The notes under the pieces were generated by a model. That model was not told the origin of the DNA. It made no database searches and was given only the letters and a program-made list of their open reading frames with translations. Source: JAPPHA01 sp965242975 (lineage in GTDB: Bacteria > Pseudomonadota > Alphaproteobacteria > Rhodobacterales > Rhodobacteraceae). Taken from it: a DNA stretch of 64,000 bases. A program made the translations under genes and the position numbers. The DNA is taken from positions 558,001-622,000 of the forward strand of contig CBDETS010000002.1 of assembly GCA_965242975.1 (NCBI GenBank), read 5' to 3'. Numbering within the stretch: the first letter of the stretch is position 1; each line of letters opens with the position of its first letter. This document shows positions 21,801 through 29,634 of this stretch, in pieces.

Positions 21801-22223
21801 ATGCTCAGATTAATAGAAAGCGATGTACGGGACCGCGGATGGCCTTACGCTATGCTTCACGGCCAAACACGCGACCGCAAAGCGGAAATCGAAAAATTTC
21901 AGTCTGGGGAAGCGCAGCTTTTTCTGATCAGTCTCAAAGCGGGAGGTACAGGTTTGAACCTGACAGCAGCAGATACGGTCGTTTTGTATGACCCGTGGTG
22001 GAACCCGGCTGTTGAGCGTCAGGCGATGGATCGTGCTCATCGTATAGGTCAGGACAAGCCTGTCTTTGTATATCGTCTCTACAGTGAAAACACGGTCGAA
22101 ACCGCAATTCAGGCGATGCAGGCAAAAAAACAGGAATTGGCCGATGCACTGTTTGAAGGTGGTGGGGCGGGGGCCCTGGCACTTACAGAGGATGACCTGG
22201 TAAACCTGTTTGGAATCAGTTGA
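18825..22223 (+). CDS. SWIM zinc-finger SNF2-family helicase
   Basis: Predicted ATP-dependent DNA translocase of 1,132 aa, possibly acting in remodelling of protein-DNA complexes, repair or defence. A SWIM zinc-binding motif is visible near the N-terminus (C72-x-C74-x5-C80-x-H82). A long middle region without a recognised motif follows. The SNF2 core has Walker A DDMGLGKT near residue 694, DEAQ in place of DEAH near 792, and the helicase C-terminal motifs GGTGLNLT and RAHRIGQ near 1041-1075. The reading frame extends up to TTG 18801, overlapping the autotransporter end. GTG 18819 or ATG 18825 are more natural starts, and no strong ribosome site decides between them. Its place between one intact and one relic autotransporter end is unusual. 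Partner and substrate cannot be read from the sequence. Confidence 0.88.
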   Translation: MRKPDIASVIGNAAYVQRGVSYFHGRKVLSVQRRDSGLIIGKVQGSRGQIYHVEVTVRANGSGRLSGVEGNCSCPVGYNCKHVVAVLLEAARKLAEPIFPSLPTEYTQAAASGPVEPRLPEAIASWLSKLEAEQDVPSPTPAKLSQGTSKDAIFYVFQLDTYGKAEIVPHKGYVKKDGSLGKNVRKFDIGYDTPRPGSGATQYDAIILAQLRYFYTGGYAKTYTWPSGETLTLFLKQIVATGRARAVDIRGPALTWADPKKIECDWHLDECGEQRLKFSDKTGRDLTVLPFPRPVYIDGRDGLIGFAESDLPPDTVAMLTNAPPLPAEAVVSVTESLARHMGSSVPPPKPVPYEERTDLAPSVTLTLFGVERYESQRASYWEKAEKVKVIHPCIRAEIGYETSDQRLVPGEGSYIRQVGEDGLMIIRRNLDAEKMLFAKLESTAGEFEGYPPGYAYIEGRRPKEMKTAQIVFPSVLSSGDRSDSDVFSFTVEGLPRLQGLGWNIEVDPTWPIRLYPGEVHFQTVLEPLENDWFSLGLKLDVDGTHLDLTDTILQIVATLPIDDFGDLVEGFELKEFLSASTFYKLLPDGTMVPLPGLKLLGFIEAFLEVQGILRFHTADAARATVLAKALDGCGAPWEGGSEILELGQRLRCLSEPSNETLPVSLKADLRPYQKQGYGWLKALTESGFGGILADDMGLGKTVQTLALLANHHLDNKTDRPSLLVVPTSLISNWQSEAERFTPDLRLLSLHGPGRHDRFAEINAHDLVITTYPLINRDHEALFSHEFELAILDEAQAVKNPAASVAKRIRHIKARQRLALTGTPMENNLMELWTLFDWLIPGFLGDRKGFGSEYRKPIERKGDKARQRLLSSRVRPFLLRRTKDEVVQDLPPKTIMDESIVLAGKQAALYESVRSAMDARVRAAVKEKGLAGSRITVLDALLKLRQVCCDPRLVKLDAATKVKESAKRDRLNEILEELMRENRKVLVFSQFVEMLRLIESDVRDRGWPYAMLHGQTRDRKAEIEKFQSGEAQLFLISLKAGGTGLNLTAADTVVLYDPWWNPAVERQAMDRAHRIGQDKPVFVYRLYSENTVETAIQAMQAKKQELADALFEGGGAGALALTEDDLVNLFGIS

Positions 22224-22298
22224 ACGGGACGTGTTGTGACCGCAATCATTGCCCCGCACTTTGCGGTACTCTGTGCGCCGCGGCAAGGTGCCACAGGC

Positions 22299-22430
22299 GC
22301 GCGCCTCGGCTACCGCATCGAACCCGACGCCGACCACGCGGCGGACGTCAATCTCGACTTCTGGACCGAACCGCCAACAACCGCCAACGACCGCGCCAGC
22401 GGAGGCGCAACACTGCAATGGAAATGGTAG
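22299..22430 (+). pseudogene. Relic of an autotransporter beta-barrel C-terminus
   Basis: About 43 codons reading RLGYRIEPDADH, then LDFWTEP, ending QWKW and a stop. They match the last strands of the giant autotransporter barrel (LRLGYRVEPDVE, FDYWVEP, LEWEW at about 18,590-18,817), including a shared 15-base stretch (gcgcctcggctaccg). Upstream codons back to a GTG at 22236 do not look like barrel sequence. This is best read as the left-over tail of a second autotransporter gene after duplication and deletion. It is too short to function. Confidence 0.6.
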
Positions 22431-22628
22431 GGAGATAGCGCCAGGGCGAAGTGCGAACGGAGATGGGGGCCTGGGAGCCGCGCTGCGTTTCGGAGTTTTG
22501 TTCGGCATTCGGAATGGCGGGAGAGCGTGGCACATCGTTTTGAAGCATCAAGGGGTGGATGTTCCTGAAAGGCTTGCTGATGATGTTGACCGGAAGAATT
22601 TTGAATTTCGTTTTTGGTATCCCTGGTG

Positions 22629-22656
22629 TTGACAGCCTGATTTACCAGCCCACACT
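22629..22656 (+). promoter_or_regulatory. Possible sigma-70 promoter before the octamer repeat
   Basis: A perfect -35-like TTGACA at 22629-22634 is followed after 16 bases by CACACT (weak -10). If used, transcription would begin at about the first copy of the octamer array, placing the whole array in the 5' leader of the second autotransporter mRNA. The -10 match is poor, so this is tentative. Confidence 0.3.
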
Positions 22657-22661
22657 TTCAC

Positions 22662-22800
22662 GGAACGCCGGAACGCCGGAACGCCGGAACGCCGGAACGC
22701 CGGAACGCCGGAACGCCGGAACGCCGGAACGCCGGAACGCCGGAACGCCGGAACGCCGGAACGCCGGAACGCCGGAACGCCGGAACGCCGGAACGCCGGA
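22662..22800 (+). repeat. Octanucleotide VNTR, GGAACGCC x about 17.4
   Basis: Seventeen perfect copies of the 8-base unit GGAACGCC plus three bases, with no interruption. The array ends two bases before the ATG at 22803. The unit length is not a multiple of three, and no stop occurs in any frame on the + strand. A leader reading frame starting at ATG 22559 (preceded by AAGGGG) runs through the array as a repeating RNAGTPER peptide, but in a different frame from the autotransporter. The array therefore has the form of a contingency (slippage) locus. Confidence 0.95.
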
Positions 22801-22802
22801 TC

Positions 22803-25800
22803 ATGAGCGTGCTGTTTGCATGGCATTGCTGTGCCCGGCTGTGGTTTGTTCTTTGCCGTTCGCCATTTTTGCCTGAGGGATTTCGGTCGCGCCGGACTTG
22901 CACCCATCCGCAGGTTCCGGTTTCTTTTTTTGACCTGGGTTATGCGATTGCCGGGCGGATCACCCGCAGTCGCGCCGGTCTTGTGCCCGGCCTGCTGCTG
23001 GTCACGGGTCTGATCATGGGAATGGCCGGGGCGGCCAATGCGCAGTCCACCCCCAACCTTTCCATTTTGAACCCATCGGAAACGCCGGTCACGGAAGGCG
23101 GCAATGCGGTGTTCGTAGTGGCGGCCATCCCGGCCCCGACGAGCGATCTGACGGTCAGACTGAGCGTCGCGGATGCCGCGGCGAGCGATTTCCTGGCTTC
23201 CGGCGATGAGGGCGACAAAACGGTGACCATCAAGGGCGGCGAGGGATCGGCGACCTACACGGTGAGCACGGAAGACGACAGCACGGATGAGCCGAATGGC
23301 GCGGTGACGGTGGCGCTGGCGGAGGACAGCAGCTACACGGTGTCGCCCGTGTCCGATTTAGCATCGGCAACGGTCGACATCACGGATGACGACGCGACGG
23401 CGGTCAGGGTGACCGTGCTGGACACCAGCGCAGATGAGGGGGACACGAGTGACACGGCCGCGATCACGCTGACACTACGGAACCGGGGTCTGGTGACGGG
23501 TGAGGAGCTGACGGTGCCGCTGCAGTTTTCGGGCGGGACATTGGGCACGGCGTTCACGCTGGCGCTTCGGGGCAGTCCCGGTGGGGTGACGCTCGATGCC
23601 AATACGGGCGAGGTGACCTTCACCGGCGGTGATCCGGCTTCGGCAAGGACGGCGACGGTGCTGCTGACCGCCTCTGACGACGACGGCGGGGTTTCCGAGA
23701 GCGTGACGGTGACCATCCCGGCCTCGGATACGGGCAGCGCGCCGAAGCTGACCGCGGCGGGTCTCGGCGGGGGCGCAACGGGCAGCGGCAGCGGCGTGAT
23801 CACGATCAACGATAACGAAGCCCCCACCGTTACCATTGCGGGTCCGGGTTCGGTGGTCACGGAAGGCAGCGATTTGGTGTTCACGGTGACGGCCGACCCG
23901 GCACCGACGAACGACCTGGTGGTCAACCTGCACGTCGCGGAGGGCGCGGTGATTGATTACACGTATTACGAGTACGGTGGTTTCACGGAGATCGATTTCA
24001 CGAGGGGCGATTTCGTGGCTGCCGATGATGAGGGCTCCCAAACGGTGACCATCCCGGGTGGACAGACGGCCGCCGACTTCACCGTTGCCACCGTCGCGGA
24101 CGACATCGACGAGCCATTCGGCATTGTTTCAGTCGCGGTTGTCCCGGGGCCGGACTACGCGGTGGACGGCTTGGAAGAGTTGAACTTGCGCGGTGCGCGT
24201 GTGGAGGACGACGACGCGATCAGGGTGACGCTGAGCACACCGGACACGCGCGCGTTGGAAGGGAGCACGAGCAATAATACGGCGGCGATCAAACTGACGC
24301 TGAACCGGGGACTGGTGACGGATGAGAGCCTTACGGTGCCGCTGCAGTTTTCGGGCGGGACATTGGGCACGGATTTCACGCTGGCGCTTTCGGGCAGCCC
24401 CACTCGGACTGGGGTGACGCTCGATGCCAATACGGGCGTGGTGACTTTCGGCAAGCCACTGGTGGTGGTTTCAGCAACTGAAGTCACTGTGCTGCTGACG
24501 GCTCTGGAAGATGACGACGCGGTCTCCGAGCGCGTGACGGTAACCATCCCGGCCTCGGATACGGGCGCCGGGGCGGTGCTGACCGCGACGTCAGACATCC
24601 GCGGCCGCCCGCCGGGCACTGGCGGGGGCGCGACGGGCAGCGGCAGCGGCGAGATCACGCTTGTGGATGACGAAGCCCCTGCGGTGCCCGGCATATCGCT
24701 GTCGGAGGACCTTCTGGAGGTGAACGAGGGCGGAACGGCAACCTACACGATGGTGCTGGACAGCGCGCCGACCCATGACGTGACGGTCACGGTGACGGTT
24801 CCCCCCACCGATAGTGCGGCGGCCATCACGGTTGACACGGCTGCCGGGACGCCGGGCAACCAGAACACGCTGACCTTCACACCCGCAACCTGGGATCGGC
24901 CGCAGACGGTGACAGTGACCGGCGTGGAGGATGACGACAGCTTCGGGACGCTTGCAAACCTGGATTTGACCCATGCGGTCAGGTCGCAGGATGCCGCATA
25001 TCATGACATCGACATCGCTTCGGTCGCGGTGACGGTCTTTGATGACGACCCGGTCACCCCCATCATCTCCATTGCAGGTCCGGCTTCGCCGGTGACGGAA
25101 GGCGATGATGCGGTGTTCACGGTGACGGCCGACCCGGCACCGACGAGCGACCTGACGGTCAGCCTGAGCGTCGCGGATGCCGCGGCGAGCGACTTCGTGG
25201 CCTCCGATGACGAGGGCATCCGGACGGTGACCATATCGGGCGGCGAGACCACGGCGACCTATGCGGTGCGAACGCAGGCCGACGACACGGATGAGGCGGA
25301 TGGCGCGGTGACGGTGACGCTGATGGAGGACAGCAGCTACACGGTGTCGCCCTCGGCGGGGTCGGCAATGGCCGACATTACCGATGATGACGCGGCGACG
25401 GTGGCGGTCATCAGCATCTCGGCCGACCGCGAGCGGGTTGCGGAGGGTGCCGATGCGGCGTTCACGCTGGCGCGGACGGGGGATGTGGCAGCCGCGCTGC
25501 TTGTCCGGGTTGAGGTGTCGGAAAGCGGGGCTGTTGTTGCGCGCGGCGACAAGGGGCCGCGGGAGGTGACATTTGCCGCCGGGTCCGGGACCGCGGTGCT
25601 GAGCGTTGCGACGGTGGATGATGGCGCGGATGAGCCGGACAGCGTGGTGAGGGTGGCGCTGATGGAGGACACGGCCACTCCCGCACGTTACGGGTTGGGG
25701 GCGGCCAGCCGGGCTGCTGTGACGGTGCTGGCCGGGGACGTCAGCCGTTTGCGGGACGGGCGCCGGGCCGGTGCGGCCGCGCTGTTGCGGCGCCATGTGC

Positions 25801-25868
25801 AGCGCTTTTCGCAACTGACTTCGGATGTGGCCCTGGGCCGTCTTGAGGGCGGCCGGGGGCCGTCTTGA
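22803..25868 (+). CDS. Calx-beta autotransporter, passenger part, cut off by a frameshift
   Basis: Passenger of a second autotransporter. The frame opens at ATG 22803 just after the octamer array. The first 45 or so codons (Cys/Trp-rich) do not look like a normal N-terminus. A signal peptide is clear at about 22,960-23,042 (RAGLVPGLLLVTGL, then AANA before QS), and GTG 22983 lies inside it, so the real start is unsettled. About seven Calx-beta domains follow, with the same VTEGGxAVFTVTA and TDDD signatures as the giant protein. The frame stops at TGA 25866-25868, inside a 22-bp tandem duplication. Without the second copy it would read straight into the barrel at 25825-26793. As sequenced, the product cannot reach the outer membrane by itself. 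Confidence 0.8.
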   Translation: MSVLFAWHCCARLWFVLCRSPFLPEGFRSRRTCTHPQVPVSFFDLGYAIAGRITRSRAGLVPGLLLVTGLIMGMAGAANAQSTPNLSILNPSETPVTEGGNAVFVVAAIPAPTSDLTVRLSVADAAASDFLASGDEGDKTVTIKGGEGSATYTVSTEDDSTDEPNGAVTVALAEDSSYTVSPVSDLASATVDITDDDATAVRVTVLDTSADEGDTSDTAAITLTLRNRGLVTGEELTVPLQFSGGTLGTAFTLALRGSPGGVTLDANTGEVTFTGGDPASARTATVLLTASDDDGGVSESVTVTIPASDTGSAPKLTAAGLGGGATGSGSGVITINDNEAPTVTIAGPGSVVTEGSDLVFTVTADPAPTNDLVVNLHVAEGAVIDYTYYEYGGFTEIDFTRGDFVAADDEGSQTVTIPGGQTAADFTVATVADDIDEPFGIVSVAVVPGPDYAVDGLEELNLRGARVEDDDAIRVTLSTPDTRALEGSTSNNTAAIKLTLNRGLVTDESLTVPLQFSGGTLGTDFTLALSGSPTRTGVTLDANTGVVTFGKPLVVVSATEVTVLLTALEDDDAVSERVTVTIPASDTGAGAVLTATSDIRGRPPGTGGGATGSGSGEITLVDDEAPAVPGISLSEDLLEVNEGGTATYTMVLDSAPTHDVTVTVTVPPTDSAAAITVDTAAGTPGNQNTLTFTPATWDRPQTVTVTGVEDDDSFGTLANLDLTHAVRSQDAAYHDIDIASVAVTVFDDDPVTPIISIAGPASPVTEGDDAVFTVTADPAPTSDLTVSLSVADAAASDFVASDDEGIRTVTISGGETTATYAVRTQADDTDEADGAVTVTLMEDSSYTVSPSAGSAMADITDDDAATVAVISISADRERVAEGADAAFTLARTGDVAAALLVRVEVSESGAVVARGDKGPREVTFAAGSGTAVLSVATVDDGADEPDSVVRVALMEDTATPARYGLGAASRAAVTVLAGDVSRLRDGRRAGAAALLRRHVQRFSQLTSDVALGRLEGGRGPS

Positions 25869-26793
25869 GGGCGGCCGGGGGCCGTCGGATGTTGATGTGC
25901 ATGTTACGAATGAGACCCGGAAGGGGCAGGCGGAGCTGAGCTTCGGGTTGCGCGGCGGCTGGGAGGGGTGGAGCAGCCTGCGCTACTCGCGCCTCGGCGG
26001 CACAGCCGATGGCGAGGTCTGGGATGCGTATTTCGGGGCGGATTACCGGAGCGGGGATGGCCGTTCGGTATATGGGATGCTGCTGGGGTACGAGCCGGGC
26101 CGGGTGACCTCGGAGGGTGTTCTGCTTGATGCGCGACATGTTCATCTGGGCTTTTATGGAGCCCGTCGCCTGAGTGAGACGCTGATCTTCGACGGGGCTG
26201 TTGGCTGGGGCCGGGGCTGGAACGATCTGTCCATGGCTTTTGGTCCGGAGGCGCTCACCGCGTCCTACCGGTCGGAGCGGCTGACGGCCCGGGGCGATCT
26301 GACGGGGGATTTCGGCTGGGGGAGCGGTCCGCTGCGGGTCGCGCCGCAGATCGGCCTTCTCTATGCCGAAGAACGCCTTGGGGCCTTCACGGACAGTGTC
26401 GGGGGCGCGGCGGAGGCGGATGAGCTGTGGCTGGCGCGGGTCGGCTTTGGCCCGAGGCTGACATGGACCCTGACCGACAGCGTCACGCATATGCGGCTGC
26501 GCGTGAACCTGGATGCGCACAACCTGGATCAGAGCGGTGCCCGGCGCGAAGAGGTGTCCGCCGCGTTCGAAGCGGGACATGGCTGGCAGATCGACGAACG
26601 GAGTTCTCTCGATCTGTCCGGCTCCGTTGACGGGCTTGGAAGCGGCTGGTTCTCCTCCGGCTCTCTGGGCGTGCAGTATCAGCGGCAGGTCGGCAGGCGG
26701 GGAACTCTCGATCTGAGCGGGAATCTCGACGGGCGGGAGGCCGGAGAAGCCCTCTCGGGTTCCATGGGGCTGAAGTACCATTTGGACTTCTGA
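25825..26793 (+). CDS. Autotransporter beta-barrel, out of frame with its passenger
   Basis: Barrel part of the gene that begins at 22803. From about base 25,885 the frame encodes an autotransporter barrel of roughly 300 aa: alternating aromatic/polar strands (YSRLGGTADGEVWDAYFGADY, LGFYGARRL, WGRGWNDL) and a terminal aromatic residue (LKYHLDF). The ATG at 25825 lies within the passenger in another frame, and its first codons are an artefact. Upstream codons in the passenger frame (LLRRHVQRFSQLTSDVALGRL) form the pre-barrel helix. One 22-bp copy would have to be removed to restore the single gene. Whether this is a dead gene, a reversible switch or an assembly error cannot be told from one sequence. 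Confidence 0.8.
   Translation: MWPWAVLRAAGGRLEGGRGPSDVDVHVTNETRKGQAELSFGLRGGWEGWSSLRYSRLGGTADGEVWDAYFGADYRSGDGRSVYGMLLGYEPGRVTSEGVLLDARHVHLGFYGARRLSETLIFDGAVGWGRGWNDLSMAFGPEALTASYRSERLTARGDLTGDFGWGSGPLRVAPQIGLLYAEERLGAFTDSVGGAAEADELWLARVGFGPRLTWTLTDSVTHMRLRVNLDAHNLDQSGARREEVSAAFEAGHGWQIDERSSLDLSGSVDGLGSGWFSSGSLGVQYQRQVGRRGTLDLSGNLDGREAGEALSGSMGLKYHLDF
25838..25881 (+). repeat. 22-bp tandem duplication causing a frameshift
   Basis: Two perfect copies (25838-25859 and 25860-25881), each beginning ccgtcttgag and ending in ggggg. Twenty-two is 1 modulo 3, so the extra copy shifts the frame. Reading with one copy gives GRLEGGRGPSDVDVHV, joining passenger and barrel without a stop. The repeat is GC-rich and could arise or be lost by slippage. 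Confidence 0.95.
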
Positions 26794-27276
26794 CATGACC
26801 CCTCCGATGATAGGGCCATGCGGGGCCGGGCCTGGTGGCCTGCCCACCGCCCGGAAGGGGCCGGCCCCAAACCGGCCCGGCGCGTTGCCTGGACGCAAGG
26901 GCGAGGGGCGGCACACGGTGGGCAGCCTTTATATGGCGCTGAGCGGGCGCGCGGACGGGGCCGATGCAAAACAGAGCGCGTATCATGCCCCCGCCCGCAG
27001 CCAAAATCGAGGAACCACATGATGAGGGGCACATTCCGCGCAGGGCAATGTTCCTGAGGCGCTTCCTGATAATATCCACAGCGCGGTCATTTCCGCGCTG
27101 CAGATGCCGGAGAAGGCGCGCCGGTCCAACCGCTCCAAATACCGCTGTCCGGTCTGTGCCGCGCAGGTTTGGGGCAAACCCGGGCTGTCTGTTCTGTGCG
27201 GGGCCATGGGCTGCGCCTGCGCTCGCATGGTGGATGTATCGGAAGGGTGAATGATCCGGGGGAAGCAACGTTCGGG
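26794..27276. other. Intergenic, no gene recognised
   Basis: About 480 bases between the barrel and the convergent FinO/ProQ gene. The first 120 bases are very GC-rich with several short complementary stretches (such as ggggccgg and ccggcccc), which could form a terminator-like structure, but no T-run follows. Short frames here lack family features and ribosome sites. Confidence 0.5.
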
Positions 27277-28287
27277 TCATGGTTCTTCCCTTTCACCCCG
27301 GCTTTCGCGCCGCGCCTTGCGGCGTTTGGCGAGGTCGCGCAGCCGTTCGATCGCATGCTGGCGGGCGTCTTCGGTGATCGCCGCATCGGGTTCCATGTCG
27401 ATTGAGAAGCGCGTGTCGCAGTTCAGGATGGCGTGTTGGTAGTGATAGCTGCGGCAATAGCCTCGCAGGGCGGTGTGCAACAGGTGCCGCCCGGAAGACT
27501 TCAGGCCGTAGCGTTCGATCAGATCGTCCCATGCCCCGATCTTGAGGGGTACGGCGAAGGGTTGGGCCAGGAACGCCGGCAGGTTCTCTTCGGTGACGGC
27601 AAGCGCCTTGCAAAAGCGTGCCCGGTATTTTTCCATGTGGTCGGGGTGGAATGTTCGCAACTGCATGGGAGTTGGGGGCGACCTGCCGGATTTGCGTTTT
27701 CCGGCCAATGTGGCGTTCGACTGTTTCTGATCCGCAGGCTGCCCGGTGACATGTTCGGTTCTGTCCGATGGAACTGACGCTCTACCCCGATCGGCTGGAG
27801 CGGGTCCCGTCGGGGATGCGGCCTTGTCCGTTTCTCTGATATTGCGCGAAACGGGAGCCGGTCCTTTGTGTGAAGGCGGGCCAGTCAACGTCCGACCGCG
27901 TTCCCGATCCGCGTCACTCGGCGCTCCAGCGGGCTCCATGTCGATGCTGAAGAGATGATCGCAGGTCAGCAGGGCATGACCGTACTGGCGGGACCTGCAA
28001 TACATGGCCATGGCGCTGCCGAGGGCCCTGCGGCGGGGATCACTTTCGTCCCGTGGCACGTTGAACCGCGCCGCCAGTTCCTCCCAACTGCCGGGTTTCA
28101 GGGCGACGGCGACGGGCAGTTGAAACACCTTCGGCAGGTCCGCATCGGACTTGACGCGCAGGGCGTGGCGCAGTGTCTGCAGGATCGTCTCGCGTTGCTT
28201 CTGCGAAAAGCAGCGCTGTTGCATCTGCTCGCGGGCGGTCATGGTCCGACCGGGGTGGCTGGAAGCGCGTTTCGTCATGGATCTCAT
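27277..28287 (-). CDS. Two-domain ProQ/FinO RNA chaperone
   Basis: 336-aa protein with two ProQ/FinO-type RNA-binding domains, in contrast to the usual one. Domain 1 spans about residues 25-130 (FQLPVAVALKPGSWEEL, CRSRQYGHAL, FSIDMEP) and domain 2 about 215-320 (AQPFAVPLKIGAWDDL, CRSYHYQHAI, FSIDMEP), joined by a Pro/Arg/Lys-rich linker. The C-terminus is Arg/Glu-rich. FinO/ProQ proteins bind structured RNAs and sRNA-mRNA pairs; FinO controls F-plasmid transfer through FinP. The start at 28287 is one base after the stop of the GPP34 gene, implying translational coupling; ATG 28278 is an alternative. RNA targets are unknown, and a role in transfer control is inference. Confidence 0.8.
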   Translation of the reverse strand: MRSMTKRASSHPGRTMTAREQMQQRCFSQKQRETILQTLRHALRVKSDADLPKVFQLPVAVALKPGSWEELAARFNVPRDESDPRRRALGSAMAMYCRSRQYGHALLTCDHLFSIDMEPAGAPSDADRERGRTLTGPPSHKGPAPVSRNIRETDKAASPTGPAPADRGRASVPSDRTEHVTGQPADQKQSNATLAGKRKSGRSPPTPMQLRTFHPDHMEKYRARFCKALAVTEENLPAFLAQPFAVPLKIGAWDDLIERYGLKSSGRHLLHTALRGYCRSYHYQHAILNCDTRFSIDMEPDAAITEDARQHAIERLRDLAKRRKARRESRGEREEP

Positions 28288-28288
28288 A

Positions 28289-28915
28289 CTAACCCGTCTG
28301 CCGCATGGTTATCCGGGCAATCTGCATTTCGATGTCCGCGACGGCCGACTTCAGGGCGCGGTCGATCAGTTCAAGGTTCCGTATCCGGTTGATACGGGCT
28401 TGCGCACGTTTGAGTTCTGGCGGTGCCAGTATATACTCGAACAGTCCGCACGTATCCGCCAGGCTGATGATTGCCACGTCGCGCGGTTCAGGTATGTCCT
28501 CGCTGAACAGCAGGGACATCATGCGCAGCTTCACCTCCTGCCGTTCGGTCGATCCATCGCATGTGGGAAACCTCCTGCTGGATCTGATCAGCCCGAACAC
28601 GGGACCCTTTTCCAACCTGAGCAGGCCTTTTTCGCATAGACGCGCGAGGGCTTTGTCTCGGATACTGTTGTATTTGCGTCTGATGACATCGACCCAGTGC
28701 CGCAGGTCCCTCTGCTCTTCCGAGGTGCATATGTGGTGAAGCACGGGGTCCAGCAGATCGTCACCGGTGAGGTTGCAATCCGTGGGAAAGAGCTTTTCGA
28801 GATCGGTGTCGACCTTCCCCTGAAACGCCAGTTCCATCAAAACGGCACCTGAAAGCGCATAACAAACACAATGTTCCGGAACGGGGATGAACTTTCCGCT
28901 CTCGTCGTCCAGCAT
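28289..28915 (-). CDS. GOLPH3/GPP34-family protein
   Basis: Protein of at least 208 aa resembling bacterial GPP34 (Golgi phosphoprotein 3-like) proteins: MLDDESGKF, YALSGAVLMELAFQGKV, a predicted helical body (HWVDVIRRKYNSIRDKALARLCEKGLL) and a C-terminal half with LADTCGLFEYIL. In eukaryotes the family binds PI4P at the Golgi; the bacterial role is not established. The family hallmark LTLPEEIILL lies immediately before the first ATG (28915) and is in frame, so translation probably starts upstream at a non-ATG codon, for example CTG 28945 or ATT 28948. It is the first gene of a two-gene unit with the two-domain FinO/ProQ gene. Confidence 0.7.
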   Translation of the reverse strand: MLDDESGKFIPVPEHCVCYALSGAVLMELAFQGKVDTDLEKLFPTDCNLTGDDLLDPVLHHICTSEEQRDLRHWVDVIRRKYNSIRDKALARLCEKGLLRLEKGPVFGLIRSSRRFPTCDGSTERQEVKLRMMSLLFSEDIPEPRDVAIISLADTCGLFEYILAPPELKRAQARINRIRNLELIDRALKSAVADIEMQIARITMRQTG

Positions 28916-29313
28916 GAGAAGTATGATTTCTTCAGGGAGTGTCAGAATGGCATCGATCTCCGTACTGTCATGATCACAGCATAAGGGCGGGGCGGTTCGG
29001 TTTGAAGGCTGAAAAGGCAGCCGGTGCCATGCCGCTTTCGGGTTTCAGTTGCGTTCGGCGCTGAGATACCGGCCTGCGCCGAACGCGTCTTCCGTGTGTG
29101 AGGCCCCGCGGATCGGAGCGGTTTCACGAAAGTGAAACAGCAATGCCCCAAAATCGCGGTTCCGGCAAGCAAAAGATCGATTTCGGACAGCGGTTCCAAG
29201 CCGGTCACCATGTGGCCGAAGATTGATCGGCGTCCGCACAGGTGGAACCCTTTCATTGCACCGGGCAGATCATACGGTCATCATGCCGGATGAGACCGAT
29301 CCGGAGTTCCCCC
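28916..29313. other. Divergent intergenic region, no gene recognised
   Basis: About 400 bases between the GPP34 gene (minus strand) and the zinc-ribbon gene (plus strand). The upstream codons of GPP34 (to about 28,960) are probably coding. The rest would hold the promoters of both genes, but I see no convincing -35/-10 pair. The 104-codon frame at 28942-29256 on the minus strand shows no family features. Confidence 0.45.
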
Positions 29314-29601
29314 ATGACCCTGTTGCGCAAACGCCATTCGAAGCCGCAATCGAAACCACCCCTGCCACCGGTGACCACAGCGACCAGAGGACCTGATCTG
29401 GGGATTGGCGGCCGTCGGCTGGGGACGCTCGGAATGTGCTGGTTGAAGGTGGACTGTGAGTGCGGCCATGAAGGCCAGATCGCGGTGGCGGATCTGGCAG
29501 ATCGGTATGGTGCGGAAACCCGTGTCCGCCACGCGGCCCAGACTCTGCGCTGCTCGCAATGCGGCCATGCGCGGATCCGGAAGATCACCCTGGCCGACTG
29601 A
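29314..29601 (+). CDS. Small zinc-ribbon protein
   Basis: 95-aa protein. ATG 29314 is chosen because GGAG lies at 29303-29306, a good ribosome site; the longer frame from 29242 has none. The C-terminal half carries two metal-ligand pairs (CECGHEG and, about 40 residues later, CSQCGH), typical of a zinc ribbon, around a short basic/polar helix. The N-terminus is basic and Pro-rich. It could bind nucleic acid, but no specific family is recognised. Confidence 0.6.
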   Translation: MTLLRKRHSKPQSKPPLPPVTTATRGPDLGIGGRRLGTLGMCWLKVDCECGHEGQIAVADLADRYGAETRVRHAAQTLRCSQCGHARIRKITLAD

Positions 29602-29634
29602 TCGCATCGCACGGGCCGTTTCCGCTTGTCCCGG

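Noticed and set aside
22662..22800. CRISPR-like array
   Set aside because: The unit is 8 bases with no spacers; it is a simple tandem repeat.
28942..29256. 104-codon minus-strand frame upstream of GPP34
   Set aside because: No ribosome site or recognisable pattern, and it overlaps the likely N-terminus of GPP34 in another frame.
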